Positions 8,972 to 18,281 of a DNA stretch of 64,000 bases are shown in pieces. The position numbers and the translations under genes are program-made. Within the stretch, counting starts at the first letter, position 1; each line of letters begins with the position of its first letter. The notes beneath the pieces are model-generated. The model ran no database searches. It was not told the origin of the DNA and saw nothing but the letters and a program-made list of their open reading frames with translations. The stretch covers positions 62,001 to 126,000 of the forward strand of contig CAITSZ010000027.1 in NCBI GenBank assembly GCA_903895195.1. The letters are read 5' to 3'. Origin of the DNA: an uncultured Chlorobiaceae bacterium. GTDB taxonomy: Bacteria; Bacteroidota; Chlorobiia; Chlorobiales; Chlorobiaceae.

Positions 8972-10294
8972 TTATGCGGCAATCTTGACAGCAGTGATTT
9001 CGCCACCAGCCATATCGATCGCAACTGACTCCCCTTCCTTTACCTCTCCGGAAAGAATGAGCTCAGAAAGCTTGTTTGTTATTTTACGCTGCATTACCCG
9101 TTTAAGGGGGCGGGCTCCAAAGGCAGGATCAAAACCGGCATCAGAGAGCCATGCAATGGCAGCCTCAGAAATTGTAAGGCTGATGCGCTGGCGCATTGCA
9201 GCAGCCTTGATGTGTTCGAACTGGATCAGTACAATTTTTTTAAGGTCTTGCCTTGTCAGCGGAGTGAAAAGGATGACTTCGTCAATTCTGTTGAGAAACT
9301 CAGGTCGAACCTGCTGCTTCAAAAGTTGAAAAAGTTTTTCCTGAAGACCGGAAAGCAGGTTCTCCCTGTTCATCCCATCCATTTTTTCCATTTCAGATTG
9401 AATGAGCTGAGCGCCGATGTTGCTGGTCATGATGATGATGGTATTCTTGAAGTTCACCGTACGGCCTTTGCTGTCGGTCAGGCGGCCGTCATCAAGTATC
9501 TGCAAAAGAATATTGAAGACATCGGGGTGGGCTTTTTCAATTTCATCGAGCAATACGACAGAAAAAGGTTTACGCCGTACTGCTTCGGTAAGCTGTCCAC
9601 CCTCTTCATAGCCGACATAGCCGGGAGGTGCACCTACCAGCCGGCTGACATTGTGCGCTTCCATGTATTCGCTCATGTCGATGCGGATCATGGCCTCTTC
9701 GTCATCAAAAAGGTAGTCCGCCAGCGTGCGGGCCAGCTCGGTTTTCCCAACGCCGGTCGGGCCAAGAAAAATAAACGATCCTATCGGCCGTTTTTCATCG
9801 CCCATGCCTGCCCGTGATCGCTTGACAGCTTCACTAACGGCGGTTACAGCCTCTTCCTGCCCTATCACGCGCTTATGCAGTTCATCCTCAATAAGCAGAA
9901 GTTTCTGACGTTCTGACTGAAGCATCTTGCTGAGAGGTATGCCGGTCCATTTAGAGACGATATCAGCAATGTCCTCTGCATCGATCTCTTCTTTCATGAT
10001 TAAATCGCCTGAAGCTTTTTTCTCCTCAATTTTCAGGCGGTTTTCTTCAAGTTCGCGTTCAATTGCTACAGTTTTTCCGTAACGGATTTCAGCTACTTTT
10101 CCATAATCACCCTGTCGTTCAAACTCTTCAGCCTGCACCCGAAGTTCTTCAATCTGTGATTTGAGAGTGCGTGAAGATTGAATCAGCTGTTTTTCGCTAT
10201 CCCATTTTGCTTTGATTACAGTCTGTTCTTCGACAAGATTTGCAAGCTGTTTTTCTATCTCATCCAACCGATGTTTCGTGTCAGCGGTGCTCAT
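8972..10294 (-). CDS. clpB: C-terminal half of ClpB disaggregase as a separate protein (partial coiled-coil domain plus second AAA+ module)
   Basis: A 440-residue protein that corresponds only to the C-terminal half of ClpB, usually about 860 residues. Residues 1-100 match the later part of the coiled-coil middle domain; then follow Walker A GPTGVGKT (178-185), pore loop GYVGYEEGG (225-233), Walker B VVLLDE (246-251), sensor MTSNIGA and the D2-small domain with GARPLKR. The N-terminal domain and first AAA+ ring are absent, and the upstream DNA belongs to the divergent kdsA promoter region, so they are not next door. The reading frame is intact with no sign of decay. I recall that ClpB of Chlorobaculum tepidum is also annotated as two short proteins, so this is probably a lineage split rather than a pseudogene. 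Confidence 0.88.
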   Translation of the reverse strand: MSTADTKHRLDEIEKQLANLVEEQTVIKAKWDSEKQLIQSSRTLKSQIEELRVQAEEFERQGDYGKVAEIRYGKTVAIERELEENRLKIEEKKASGDLIMKEEIDAEDIADIVSKWTGIPLSKMLQSERQKLLLIEDELHKRVIGQEEAVTAVSEAVKRSRAGMGDEKRPIGSFIFLGPTGVGKTELARTLADYLFDDEEAMIRIDMSEYMEAHNVSRLVGAPPGYVGYEEGGQLTEAVRRKPFSVVLLDEIEKAHPDVFNILLQILDDGRLTDSKGRTVNFKNTIIIMTSNIGAQLIQSEMEKMDGMNRENLLSGLQEKLFQLLKQQVRPEFLNRIDEVILFTPLTRQDLKKIVLIQFEHIKAAAMRQRISLTISEAAIAWLSDAGFDPAFGARPLKRVMQRKITNKLSELILSGEVKEGESVAIDMAGGEITAVKIAA

Positions 10295-10414
10295 ACGTAT
10301 TTTGGGTTTGATTCGGAGTGTGAATAAGAAATATTGTTGTAAATTTAACGCTTATGAACTTAAAAGTCATCATCGAGAAATACTTTACCCCAGAAAAAAG
10401 TAACGGAAAAAAAC

Positions 10415-11245
10415 GTGCAAAAGTTCTCAATCGCTTCACTCTCAGTTCCTGACGACAACAGCCCGCTTTTTATTGCCGGACCCTGTGTGATTGAAAGCAG
10501 GGCTATGGCTATAGAGACGGCGGAAGAGCTTCAGCGCATAAGCCGCAGTGAAGGAATCCGATTTATTTTCAAGGGCTCCTACCGCAAAGCCAACCGTACT
10601 TCAGCATCTTCATTTACCGGTATAGGGGACATAGAGGCTCTTGAGGTACTTTCGGAGATTCATGAGACCTATGGTATGCCGGTTATTACCGATGTACATG
10701 AAACAAAGGATGTAACTCTTGCTGCCCGTTATGTTGATGTACTGCAGATACCGGCATTTCTCTGTCGTCAGACGGAGCTTCTCGTTGCTGCCGGGGAGAG
10801 CGGTCTTGCCGTCAACATCAAGAAAGGTCAGTTTATGGCTCCTGAAGATATGGCGCTTGCAGCTGACAAGGTTGCTGCGACAGGTAACAAGCGGATTATG
10901 CTGACAGAAAGGGGCTCAAGCTTCGGCTACCACAATCTTGTTGTTGATTTCAGAGGGTTTGCTAAAATGGCAGAATCAGGATATCCTGTTCTTTATGATG
11001 CAACGCACAGTCTTCAGCTTCCGGGCGCGGGCAATGGCGTTTCCGGAGGTGAGCGACAGTATGTAATGCCTCTGGCCAGGGCGGCGGTTGCGGCAGGCGT
11101 GAATGGTTTGTTTTTTGAGATCCATCCTGATCCATCTAAAGCCCTCTCCGATGCGGCCACTCAGGTAGCTCTCGCTGATTTCGGGTTAATTGTCAAACAA
11201 CTGCTCCACCTTTACCGGTGTGTGCAGACTCTTCATTCATTATAA
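10415..11245 (+). CDS. kdsA: 3-deoxy-8-phosphooctulonate (KDO-8-P) synthase
   Basis: A 276-residue enzyme condensing arabinose-5-phosphate with phosphoenolpyruvate to KDO-8-phosphate for lipopolysaccharide core. [33 protein letters not shown] and [10 protein letters not shown] are all characteristic. The start is a GTG at 10415. The 120 bases upstream are shared with divergent clpB. The next gene starts within 40 bases and resembles KdsC, the phosphatase of the following pathway step. Confidence 0.94.
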   Translation: MQKFSIASLSVPDDNSPLFIAGPCVIESRAMAIETAEELQRISRSEGIRFIFKGSYRKANRTSASSFTGIGDIEALEVLSEIHETYGMPVITDVHETKDVTLAARYVDVLQIPAFLCRQTELLVAAGESGLAVNIKKGQFMAPEDMALAADKVAATGNKRIMLTERGSSFGYHNLVVDFRGFAKMAESGYPVLYDATHSLQLPGAGNGVSGGERQYVMPLARAAVAAGVNGLFFEIHPDPSKALSDAATQVALADFGLIVKQLLHLYRCVQTLHSL

Positions 11246-11281
11246 ACAAGTACTCTATTGGCCGGTTTTCAATATTTTGGA

Positions 11282-11833
11282 ATGGAGCCTTCGCAGGCAG
11301 ATCCCTCTTCACGCATAGAACAGGCGCTTAAAGAAGTCAGGGCGCTTATTTTTCCGGTTGATGGCGTGCTCAATGGCGGCAGGATTACCTTTGACGGCAC
11401 AGGGACGGAAATGTGTTCGATCTCTGTCAGGGACGCCGTGGCCATAAGGGAGGCATGTAAACAGGGGTTGCGTATCGCCGTGGTCTCCCATAGGGATGCT
11501 GAAGCCTACCGACCCCTGCTTGAAGAGCTTGGTGTTCAGGATCTCTACCTCGGTGCGGGTAATCTCGTTGAAGCCTATGACGCGTTCCGGAATCTTCATG
11601 ACTTTTCAGACAACGATTGCGCTTATATCGGCGACGATATCGGCGATATTGCGATACTTGAAAAAGCAGGCCTGCCCGTTACTCCTATTGACGGAGCTGA
11701 TTATCTCAGAAACCGTGTCGCTTATATTGCGGGGTATGAAGGAGGCAAGGGGTGCGTGAGGGAAGTTGTCGAGATGATTCTTACGCATCAGGATAAATGG
11801 CCATACATAGAGCGTCCAGACCCTGAGGAATAA
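11282..11833 (+). CDS. KdsC-like HAD-superfamily protein lacking the catalytic nucleophile
   Basis: A 183-residue protein of the KdsC/YrbI HAD family, placed directly after kdsA. KdsC normally removes phosphate from KDO-8-phosphate. Motif I should read DxDG, but here it is FPVDGVL: the nucleophile position is Pro25 while the second Asp (27) is kept. Motif II (VVSHR) and the metal-binding IGDDIGD are present; the usual motif III lysine is not obvious in YLGAGNLVEAYD. It therefore looks like a family member that cannot form the phospho-aspartate intermediate, perhaps a regulatory or structural relative. The ATG at 11282 is preferred over the TTG at 11258. Confidence 0.8.
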   Translation: MEPSQADPSSRIEQALKEVRALIFPVDGVLNGGRITFDGTGTEMCSISVRDAVAIREACKQGLRIAVVSHRDAEAYRPLLEELGVQDLYLGAGNLVEAYDAFRNLHDFSDNDCAYIGDDIGDIAILEKAGLPVTPIDGADYLRNRVAYIAGYEGGKGCVREVVEMILTHQDKWPYIERPDPEE

Positions 11834-11855
11834 GTACGGGGAGCTAAAATTGATT

Positions 11856-13337
11856 TTAATACTCTTCCGGAATAAACGCCGGAAGAAGGAGAGGGTTCAG
11901 GAGCTCCGCTGTTTCTGCAAGTGAAAGCATACCGACAATATTAGTGCCGTGGTTCGGTTCAACATGTACATCCCCCCTGTACTCAGTATCATTCTCAAGC
12001 GCTTTTTCAAGTGCCTCTATTTTGCCGCGAAGACTGTAGGCTGCTGATTGTGGTGTTGAGCAGGATACAGGAGGATTCTCCTGGCCGTGCAGAAAATAGC
12101 CTTCTGGAAGTTGTTCGCTTTGCGGATAATCATGCCAGTGGGTGATGGAAGCTCCATACCGGGAAAGGTGTAAGGGGAAGCCGGCTTCAGGCCGAATTCT
12201 CATCAGTATACTTGCCGTCAAGGCATTACCCAGTGCATGTGCCAGAATTGTCAAGGTATCGAAGGATGGTTTGGCACTATTGTCGGATAAGCATCCTTCA
12301 GGGGTTTTAAGGTATATTCTCCCTCGATTCTTGCCCTGAATAAGCCCGATTTCAACAAGATCTTTTTTCGGGTCAAGACTGTTTTTTTTGCACCCTGATC
12401 TTGTCGTGATGACACTGATGTCCGGCACGTGAACGAGAAAAGTTTTCTCCTGCACTCTAACCTCTACCACTCTCTGTATCTGCTTATGGTCATCCGTAAT
12501 CGGGTTATTACTGCCGGAACAGAGTGCTGGCTCTACCGAAACCGGAAGCTGGCGTGCAAAGAATCCATAGCTCATGCCACTTCGCTGGTCGAGATATCGG
12601 GCAACAATGCGTTTGTAAAAATCGCTGCGGTAGTGAAGCCCGGCTGTTGATGTATGCGTTAAAAGAGAGGAATTATTGCTCCACAGGGCGCTGCACCGCA
12701 GGAAATCATTGGCAACAGCTTCAAATTCCGGGGTTCCGGTCTGAAGTTTACCATGTTCTATATCCAGGTCTTCAGCTCTTGGCGGGACCACCTGTGCCGT
12801 AAGTTTAGGCACCAGTGTGGAAAAGACTTGCTCTCTTGAAGGATAGGGCGTGTTGAACGTTACGACACCGCCATTCATTGTGCAGATTGTCCATGAATGG
12901 TCTGTAACAAATATAAGAATATGGACCATGTCGCGGGCGAGCCTGCCGACAATGGCGTCAAGGCGCTGCTGAGGCAGGGCGTTGGTGGTTATGGGCGCGG
13001 GCTCATCGTAAATTCCGACAATGATATTGTTATAGAGCGTTGCGACCCGGTTGATGGCAAGCAGGTTATCAGGAAAATAACCCGGAGCGAAAATAACTGT
13101 TCCCTGAGTAAATCGTCCGTCGTTTCCGGATGCCTCTTTTTCTGAAAGAACGGTTATGTCGAGTGATTGCATGGCATTGATGAGGGCATTGCAAAACCGC
13201 TCAAGTCGAATCGATAAAACGGGGGCGGGGTAGAGTGCCGGTTTGAGCCTTTTGCACATTTCATCGATGCTCAGAGGAGTATCAAGAGGAATGCCAAGCA
13301 GTTTGTGGAGCGAGTCCGTAGAGAGAGGGTTACTCAT
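11856..13337 (-). CDS. Protein of unknown function (493 residues)
   Basis: I do not recognise this protein. It is 493 residues long with no signal peptide, membrane segment, Walker motif or CxxC pair. It appears globular and mixed alpha/beta; residues ~350-430 contain several His (HALGNAL, ITHWHDYP), and the C-terminus has a short acidic helix before HVEPNHGTNIVG. It begins 45 bases after the nadK stop and is the last gene of the ruvX-pyrE-tyrA-nadK series on the minus strand, so it is probably co-transcribed with biosynthetic genes. Codon use looks like its neighbours. Plausibly a lineage-specific cytoplasmic protein. Confidence 0.75.
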   Translation of the reverse strand: MSNPLSTDSLHKLLGIPLDTPLSIDEMCKRLKPALYPAPVLSIRLERFCNALINAMQSLDITVLSEKEASGNDGRFTQGTVIFAPGYFPDNLLAINRVATLYNNIIVGIYDEPAPITTNALPQQRLDAIVGRLARDMVHILIFVTDHSWTICTMNGGVVTFNTPYPSREQVFSTLVPKLTAQVVPPRAEDLDIEHGKLQTGTPEFEAVANDFLRCSALWSNNSSLLTHTSTAGLHYRSDFYKRIVARYLDQRSGMSYGFFARQLPVSVEPALCSGSNNPITDDHKQIQRVVEVRVQEKTFLVHVPDISVITTRSGCKKNSLDPKKDLVEIGLIQGKNRGRIYLKTPEGCLSDNSAKPSFDTLTILAHALGNALTASILMRIRPEAGFPLHLSRYGASITHWHDYPQSEQLPEGYFLHGQENPPVSCSTPQSAAYSLRGKIEALEKALENDTEYRGDVHVEPNHGTNIVGMLSLAETAELLNPLLLPAFIPEEY

Positions 13338-13382
13338 GAAAATGTGCAGCCTGATTCGTTGGGAAAAAATAATCGGCTGGTT

Positions 13383-14240
13383 TTAACTGCCGAAATTATG
13401 CTCGCGGCCCCATAGCAGTTTTGTTCGCAGGATTTCGCAGTAATTGCGGCTCTCATTTGCGACAAGGTTGATGAGTTCGGCAGATTTTTTTACAGTGACG
13501 ATCTCATTGGGGGCAAGAAATTTTCTGAAATGTCCGTCACAGTTGAGGGGAAACTCTCCATCAGGAGCATCGACAGAGATTTCGATAACCTTGTCATCGC
13601 TGATAACGATCGGCCGGACGGTCAGCATGTGCGGGCATATCGGGGTGATGACGAAAACACTTGATTTCGGAGCTATGATCGGGCCGCCCGCAGACATGGA
13701 GTAGGCGGTGGAGCCTGTCGACGTGGCAATAATGATGCCATCAGCCCTGTATGAACTAAGCAGTTCTCCATCCAGTTTTATGACAAATGTCGGAATACGT
13801 GGATAGGTGCCTTTTTCAATGACCACATCATTCAGGGCTTTGAACAGCAGCATCTCGTTGTTAACAGGGAGTGAAGCTTCAAGCTGCAGTCGATTATGAA
13901 TCGAATAGGTGCCGTCAAGCACTTTTTCGATTGCCCCGAACATTTCAGCCTGGGTAAACTCCGTTAAAAAACCGAGGTAGCCGACATTGACTCCTATAAT
14001 CGGCTTTGTTATGGCGAAGTGAGACGTAAAAAGGAGCGTTCCATCTCCGCCAAGTGATACAAAAGCGTCACAGTGCTTGCTGAGTTCCTCAATAGGGAGA
14101 GAGTTTTCTGTATGCAGTTTTTCGGCTGATTGTGTTTCAAAGATATACTCTACTCCACGCTCCTTAAACCACACGGCAAGCTTCCGGGCAAGATCCAGCG
14201 CTGTTTCCCTTGAAATATTGACAATAATTGCAAATTTCAT
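13383..14240 (-). CDS. nadK: NAD kinase
   Basis: A 285-residue cytoplasmic enzyme that makes NADP from NAD and ATP or polyphosphate. The GGDGTLL motif, the [11 protein letters not shown] segment and the [15 protein letters not shown] motif are all present in order. The ATG overlaps the tyrA stop by 4 bases (14237-14240), indicating translational coupling. Length is typical for bacterial PpnK. Confidence 0.95.
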   Translation of the reverse strand: MKFAIIVNISRETALDLARKLAVWFKERGVEYIFETQSAEKLHTENSLPIEELSKHCDAFVSLGGDGTLLFTSHFAITKPIIGVNVGYLGFLTEFTQAEMFGAIEKVLDGTYSIHNRLQLEASLPVNNEMLLFKALNDVVIEKGTYPRIPTFVIKLDGELLSSYRADGIIIATSTGSTAYSMSAGGPIIAPKSSVFVITPICPHMLTVRPIVISDDKVIEISVDAPDGEFPLNCDGHFRKFLAPNEIVTVKKSAELINLVANESRNYCEILRTKLLWGREHNFGS

Positions 14241-15106
14241 TGCTGGTCCATCTCTTTGAGGGTTTGATAAAGGCGGTTAGCTTCACTGAAGCGCGATTCA
14301 AGCCGTTCAAGATTACATTGCCTTACCTCTTGTGAGAGTAGGGCAAGCTCTCTGGAAAAATGCTCGAGTTCATCTGCAATGTTATCACTGTTTGTTGCAA
14401 TGATATCTCTCCAGATCTGCCATGAACTTCCTGCAAGTCTGGTAATGGTGGCGAAACCCGGTCCCGATTTATTGATGGAGTCTCCACAGTAAGCCATCAG
14501 CAGTGTTGAGAGCAACTGGGGCAGATGACTGACTTTTGCTATGATGCGGTCATGTTCATCAGGGGTCATACAAAGTGTTGAGCAGCCTGCGGAGTGAAGG
14601 AGTTCGATGAGAAATCTTCCCTTGCTGCCGGAGAGCAGGTTGTTGTCGTCGCAGAGGATAATGCGCCGTCCCTGAAGCAGTTCCTCATGGCTTTCACGAT
14701 AACCTTGCTGCTCCTTGCCCGCCATAGGGTGCATTCCAATAAAAGGGATTTCGAGCTCAAAGGCTTTTCGGGCGATAAGGGATTTTGTGCTTGATACATC
14801 GCTGACAAGCGTTGTTGGCGGGGCAAGCAGCTTTATCTCCTCGAGCAGCGCAATATTGACCTCAACCGGGGCAGAAAGAATAATAATGTCAGCGCTGTAA
14901 AGCTCTTTTTTGTCGTCAATAAACAGTCCAAGACCAAGCTCTGTGACGCGCTGCCGGTCACTTTCGGTAAAGTTAGGATCAAACCCCTGCAACAGAATAT
15001 TGCTTTTTATGGCAAGCGGCGAGCATTTGATTGCTCTCAACAGGGACATTCCGATCAAACCGAGACCAATAAACGAAATGCTGCGAATTGCTGAATGCTC
15101 AGTCAT
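14237..15106 (-). CDS. tyrA: Prephenate dehydrogenase
   Basis: A 289-residue protein that oxidises prephenate (or arogenate) in tyrosine synthesis. It has the N-terminal dinucleotide-binding loop [13 protein letters not shown], the [10 protein letters not shown] stretch with the serine-lysine region, and the active-site [11 protein letters not shown] containing the catalytic His. The C-terminal helical dimerisation region is present. No chorismate mutase or ACT domain is fused. The ATG at 15106 is chosen over a TTG at 15115. pyrE ends 6 bases before this ATG. Confidence 0.9.
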   Translation of the reverse strand: MTEHSAIRSISFIGLGLIGMSLLRAIKCSPLAIKSNILLQGFDPNFTESDRQRVTELGLGLFIDDKKELYSADIIILSAPVEVNIALLEEIKLLAPPTTLVSDVSSTKSLIARKAFELEIPFIGMHPMAGKEQQGYRESHEELLQGRRIILCDDNNLLSGSKGRFLIELLHSAGCSTLCMTPDEHDRIIAKVSHLPQLLSTLLMAYCGDSINKSGPGFATITRLAGSSWQIWRDIIATNSDNIADELEHFSRELALLSQEVRQCNLERLESRFSEANRLYQTLKEMDQQ

Positions 15107-15111
15107 GAAGT

Positions 15112-15693
15112 TCAACTTTGCTTGTTTGCCCGGCTTCCGGGGGCATCAATAGTCAAACCCTTTTTGCAGAGAGGGCACTCTTCGGGAGTGTAGCTTATCA
15201 CTTCCATTGAAAGTACGGAAAAATGGTCATCAGCAAGCCGGACGCGACCGTTGCTGCGGTCAACAACCGAACCAACACCGACAAGCGTAGCTCCGGAGCG
15301 TTTGATGAGTTCTATAACTTCGGCAACGGAGCCGCCGGTGGTTATGACATCCTCTATGACAAGCACCTTTTCGCCGGGTTCGAGACTGAATCCCCTGCGG
15401 ATCGTCATGACTCCGTCCTTGCGTTCAGCAAAAATTGTTTTTACTCCAAGCTGGCGTCCCACTTCCGTTCCAACAACAATTCCTCCTATAGCAGGAGAGA
15501 TGACGGTTTCAACATTCTTATCGGCAAAATGCAGGGCAATTTTGTTACATACCGCTGTGAGGTGTTCCGGATACTGCAGCACTTTTGCGCACTGGAAATA
15601 GGTGTTGCTGTGACGTCCGGACGTCAGCTTGAAATGACCATCGAGCAGAGCGCCGGTTGTTTTAAAAACGTCAAGCATTGCGGATGTACTCAT
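15112..15693 (-). CDS. pyrE: Orotate phosphoribosyltransferase
   Basis: A 193-residue enzyme joining orotate to PRPP in pyrimidine synthesis. The PRPP-binding motif appears as [13 protein letters not shown], and [15 protein letters not shown] and FAERKDGVM are typical of the family. The frame stays open upstream to a TTG at 15831, but that extension (46 residues, basic and non-conserved in look) is rejected in favour of [10 protein letters not shown] at 15693. The C-terminal tail has a CPLCKKG segment, a two-cysteine feature beyond the core fold. About 135 bases separate it from ruvX. Confidence 0.93.
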   Translation of the reverse strand: MSTSAMLDVFKTTGALLDGHFKLTSGRHSNTYFQCAKVLQYPEHLTAVCNKIALHFADKNVETVISPAIGGIVVGTEVGRQLGVKTIFAERKDGVMTIRRGFSLEPGEKVLVIEDVITTGGSVAEVIELIKRSGATLVGVGSVVDRSNGRVRLADDHFSVLSMEVISYTPEECPLCKKGLTIDAPGSRANKQS

Positions 15694-15827
15694 GAAAAAT
15701 ATGGGCTGAAAATGTTGAGCGAGGACTTTACAATCAGTGAACCTAAAGATAAAGAAGCAGTTCTGAAAAGCTAAAGGAAAAAGTCGTGAATGCGGCAGCC
15801 TTCCGAATGAGCGCTTCTCTTCCTTTT

Positions 15828-16256
15828 TCAATGACGGGTTTCAAGGTAATCGCTCAGGATGACGCATGCTGCGGCACTGTCGAGCCGCCCTTTTTGCTGT
15901 CGAACTTTTCTGGAGGTGCCGGCCGCAACGAGAATTCGTTTAGCATCCCTCGATGAGTGGTGTTCATCGACGGGTTCAACCGTTATCAGAGGGAACGCAT
16001 CACAAAGCTCCTCAATAAAGCGGTCAAGCACGCCGGTCATTGCATTTTTTGCCCCTGAATCACTGAGAGGGTAGCCGATAATGATTTTTTCGACATCATT
16101 GCTCCCAAGCATTGCCTTGAGAGTATTGAACAATCCTGCCCGGTCAAAGGTGCCTACAGGCTGGGCAAAAAGTCCGAGAGGATCGCTCTGAGCCAGGCCT
16201 ATGCGTTTGGTCCCGTAGTCGATGGCAAGGACTCTTTTTTTTAGAGTTAAGCTTAT
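15828..16256 (-). CDS. ruvX: RuvX/YqgF Holliday-junction resolvase-like protein, apparent AUA start
   Basis: The YqgF-family N-terminus [19 protein letters not shown] and the rest of the fold through [11 protein letters not shown] are read in one frame, giving about 142 residues, the usual length. The frame has no ATG, GTG or TTG between the upstream stop (16275-16277) and the essential [10 protein letters not shown] motif. The first TTG (16133) would delete that motif. An AAGGAG Shine-Dalgarno sequence sits 6 bases before an ATA codon at 16254-16256, which I take as the start. The protein acts on Holliday junctions or in pre-16S rRNA end processing. It opens the minus-strand series ending in the unknown 493-residue gene. 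Confidence 0.85.
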   Translation of the reverse strand: MSLTLKKRVLAIDYGTKRIGLAQSDPLGLFAQPVGTFDRAGLFNTLKAMLGSNDVEKIIIGYPLSDSGAKNAMTGVLDRFIEELCDAFPLITVEPVDEHHSSRDAKRILVAAGTSRKVRQQKGRLDSAAACVILSDYLETRH

Positions 16257-16264
16257 GGCTCTCT

Positions 16265-16273
16265 CCTTGGTGG
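16265..16273 (-). promoter_or_regulatory. Shine-Dalgarno site that places the ruvX start
   Basis: On the minus strand the bases read CAAGGAGAG, a strong ribosome-binding sequence, with the only suitably placed codon being ATA at 16256. This decides the start of ruvX in the absence of any canonical start codon. Confidence 0.65.
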
Positions 16274-16457
16274 ATTAAATGGTCGTGAATATTAGTGATG
16301 CGGTCAGCTCAATGCGTTATTCCAGTAAATTAAAGCCGATTTATGACAAATTCAATTTTTTGAGATGGCCATGAGCCATGAAAAACCTTTTCTCTGCTTT
16401 GGTTGTTCTCTTTGGAACGGTGTATTATATAATCATGATGATTGAACGGAGCAGATT

Positions 16458-17078
16458 ATGGGCGCATGGTCGGTATTACTGATGACAAGTCTGATGCTTG
16501 CAGGCTGTTCGGTGCTAGGAAAACGTACGGCAAATGAACCGCTATTTAAGGTACTCAAAGAGGATGGAGATATTGAAATCAGGCAATATGGGGAGATGAT
16601 CGTTGCCGAAACAGTTGTGGAAGGGTCATACGGACAAACAAGCGGGGCAGCGTTCAGCCGCCTTGCCGGATATATTTTCGGCAAGAACCGGGCAAAGCAG
16701 AAAATTGCCATGACTGCTCCGGTGCTGCAGGAAGCGGTCAGTGAAAAAATATCGATGACAGCCCCTGTTATGCAGGAAAAAAAGGGCAATGCCTGGGTAA
16801 TGTCGTTTGTGATGCCGGAAGGGTCTACGCTTGAAGCGCTTCCAGTACCGCTTGACCCGGCAGTGAAACAGCGGGTCATTCCGGGAAAGAAGGTAGGTGT
16901 GATCCGTTATTCAGGCCTTCATTCTGAAAATAACCTGCGGAATTATGCTGAGAAACTGACCGTTTGGATTGAGAAGCAAGGGAGCAGGGTGCTCTCCGGG
17001 CCACGTGCAGCAAGCTACGACCCTCCCTGGACCATTCCTTTTTTGCGCCGCAACGAGGTGCATATCGATATTGAGTAA
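16458..17078 (+). CDS. SOUL/HBP-family haem-binding lipoprotein
   Basis: A 206-residue protein with a short hydrophobic leader and a lipobox (LMLAGC, Cys17), followed by a SOUL domain covering most of the chain. The internal near-repeat [10 protein letters not shown] and [10 protein letters not shown], then [17 protein letters not shown], is the family signature. SOUL proteins bind haem or related tetrapyrroles; here the lipoprotein signal places it in the envelope. GGAG precedes the ATG by about 7 bases. It stands alone upstream of a small membrane protein. The exact ligand is unknown; a link to (bacterio)chlorophyll or haem handling is only inference. Confidence 0.88.
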   Translation: MGAWSVLLMTSLMLAGCSVLGKRTANEPLFKVLKEDGDIEIRQYGEMIVAETVVEGSYGQTSGAAFSRLAGYIFGKNRAKQKIAMTAPVLQEAVSEKISMTAPVMQEKKGNAWVMSFVMPEGSTLEALPVPLDPAVKQRVIPGKKVGVIRYSGLHSENNLRNYAEKLTVWIEKQGSRVLSGPRAASYDPPWTIPFLRRNEVHIDIE

Positions 17079-17178
17079 GAAAGGTGCCGCCGGAGAGATA
17101 AAGCGTTGTTGAACTGGTTTTTTCATGGCCTTATTATTACATTTTGAAAAGGTTGGCTCACTTAATCAAACTCAGTGT

Positions 17179-17406
17179 ATGAAGTCGCATTATTATTTTA
17201 TCGGGGCATCGCTTTCGATACTGCTTTCCATCTATATCTTTATTTTCGGTACAGGCGTTAACCATGAGCTGGTAGCTATTTTTATAGGTTTATGGGCACC
17301 GACAATAGTCTGTGTGGGTATTTTTAATACCCTGCTTGGCATTCTTGACGAGATGTGCTGCGCTCACAAGCGGATAGAAGAAGGGCAAGGCGGTCATGAT
17401 CGATAG
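17179..17406 (+). CDS. Small membrane protein of unknown function
   Basis: A protein of about 75 residues (93 if the upstream ATG at 17125 is used) with two predicted membrane helices (IGASLSILLSIYIFIFG and LVAIFIGLWAPTIVCVGIF) and a short charged C-terminal tail with two adjacent cysteines. No family is recognised. It lies just upstream of crcB on the same strand, so it may be part of the same transcript. Neither possible start has a clear ribosome-binding site. Confidence 0.5.
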   Translation: MKSHYYFIGASLSILLSIYIFIFGTGVNHELVAIFIGLWAPTIVCVGIFNTLLGILDEMCCAHKRIEEGQGGHDR

Positions 17407-17448
17407 CTTTTTGATGAGAAGAGAAGTCTCTATCGGGAGGTTCAGCTC

Positions 17449-17832
17449 ATGAAACATGCAGGAGCTCTGCTTCTTGTTGGTACGGGGGGTTTTTTGGGCT
17501 CCATGGCCCGATATATGGTTACTCTTCTTTTCTCGCCGCTTGTTCCGGGATTTCCTTTTGCAACATTTGCAGTCAATATTGCAGGCAGTTTTCTTATTGG
17601 CCTTCTGAGCGAGCTGGCGGTATCGACGACACTTGTATCCCCTGAAGCAAGACTTTTTCTTGTGACTGGTATTTGCGGGGGATTCACCACATTTTCCGCT
17701 TATATGTTTGAGTCTACCGCACTCATTAAAGACGGACAGCTCTTCTATACAAGCTTCTATCTTGCCGGCAGTATCGTGGGGGGACTGATTGCTCTCTATT
17801 CAGGAACACTTTTTGCAAAACTCTGGACATAA
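17449..17832 (+). CDS. crcB: Fluoride channel CrcB/FluC
   Basis: A 127-residue protein with four membrane helices. GGFLGSMARY near the N-terminus, the FATFAVNIAGSFLIGLL segment with the channel Asn, and GICGGFTTFSAYMFE with the Thr/Ser/Phe track are family hallmarks. These dimeric channels export fluoride. GGGAGG lies 8-13 bases before the ATG. I looked for a fluoride (crcB) riboswitch in the upstream 45 bases and saw none. It is followed 8 bases later by a DUF190 gene, a common partner. Confidence 0.94.
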   Translation: MKHAGALLLVGTGGFLGSMARYMVTLLFSPLVPGFPFATFAVNIAGSFLIGLLSELAVSTTLVSPEARLFLVTGICGGFTTFSAYMFESTALIKDGQLFYTSFYLAGSIVGGLIALYSGTLFAKLWT

Positions 17833-17840
17833 GGGGAATT

Positions 17841-18176
17841 ATGGAACTGAAAAATTTAGAATCGCTGCGGATTTTTGTCGGTGAGCATGTACGCTTCGGT
17901 CATCGCCCTCTTTATGAGGAGATCGTCCGTGAAGCCCGGCAGCTGGGTATGGCAGGTGCGACAGTAATGAAGGGGGTGCTTTCCTACGGGCATGACCTGC
18001 ATATCAATACCGCTAAAATTGTGGAGTTCGGCCTGAACCTTCCCATGATTGTCGAGCTTGTGGACACTACGGAGAATATTGACAGCTTTCTGCCGATGCT
18101 TCAGCAGATGGTGAGGGATTCGGCGGAACGGGTGATGATCACGCGGGAGCAGGTACGATCAGCTATTATTGAATGA
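17841..18176 (+). CDS. DUF190 family protein, CrcB partner
   Basis: A 111-residue protein with the DUF190 pattern LRIFVGEHVRFGHRPLYEEIV and the GATVMKGVLSYGHD segment; the fold resembles PII-like ferredoxin-fold regulators. Genes of this family frequently sit beside crcB, as here with an 8-base gap, so a regulatory role linked to fluoride export is inferred. A terminator at 18232-18261 follows. Confidence 0.88.
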   Translation: MELKNLESLRIFVGEHVRFGHRPLYEEIVREARQLGMAGATVMKGVLSYGHDLHINTAKIVEFGLNLPMIVELVDTTENIDSFLPMLQQMVRDSAERVMITREQVRSAIIE

Positions 18177-18189
18177 TACAGAATTGCGC

Positions 18190-18219
18190 ATGGAGGGCGA
18201 CCACAAGGGTCGCCCCTAC
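18190..18219. repeat. Dispersed GGGCGACC-type palindromic element
   Basis: GGGCGACC (18195-18202) and GGTCGCCC (18208-18215) flank ACAAG, followed by CTACC. I recognise this GC-rich hairpin as similar to small extragenic repeats found in many bacterial genomes, including green sulfur bacteria. Only one copy was noticed in this window. Confidence 0.55.
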
Positions 18220-18231
18220 CAGAGATGAAAC

Positions 18232-18261
18232 AAAAAGGGAAGCCATCAGGCTTCCCTTTTT
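18232..18261. terminator. Bidirectional intrinsic terminator between DUF190 gene and hemL
   Basis: A 13-bp stem AAAAAGGGAAGCC / GGCTTCCCTTTTT with loop ATCA. The A-run on one side and T-run on the other let it serve both converging genes. Confidence 0.88.
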
Positions 18262-18281
18262 GTTATGGTGCATTTCCATAT

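Noticed and set aside
15694-15831. N-terminal extension of pyrE from TTG 15831
   Set aside because: The 46 extra residues are unlike OPRTase N-termini; [10 protein letters not shown] at 15693 fits the family.
17400-17448. Possible fluoride riboswitch before crcB
   Set aside because: The space is short and the conserved pseudoknot sequence blocks are not visible.
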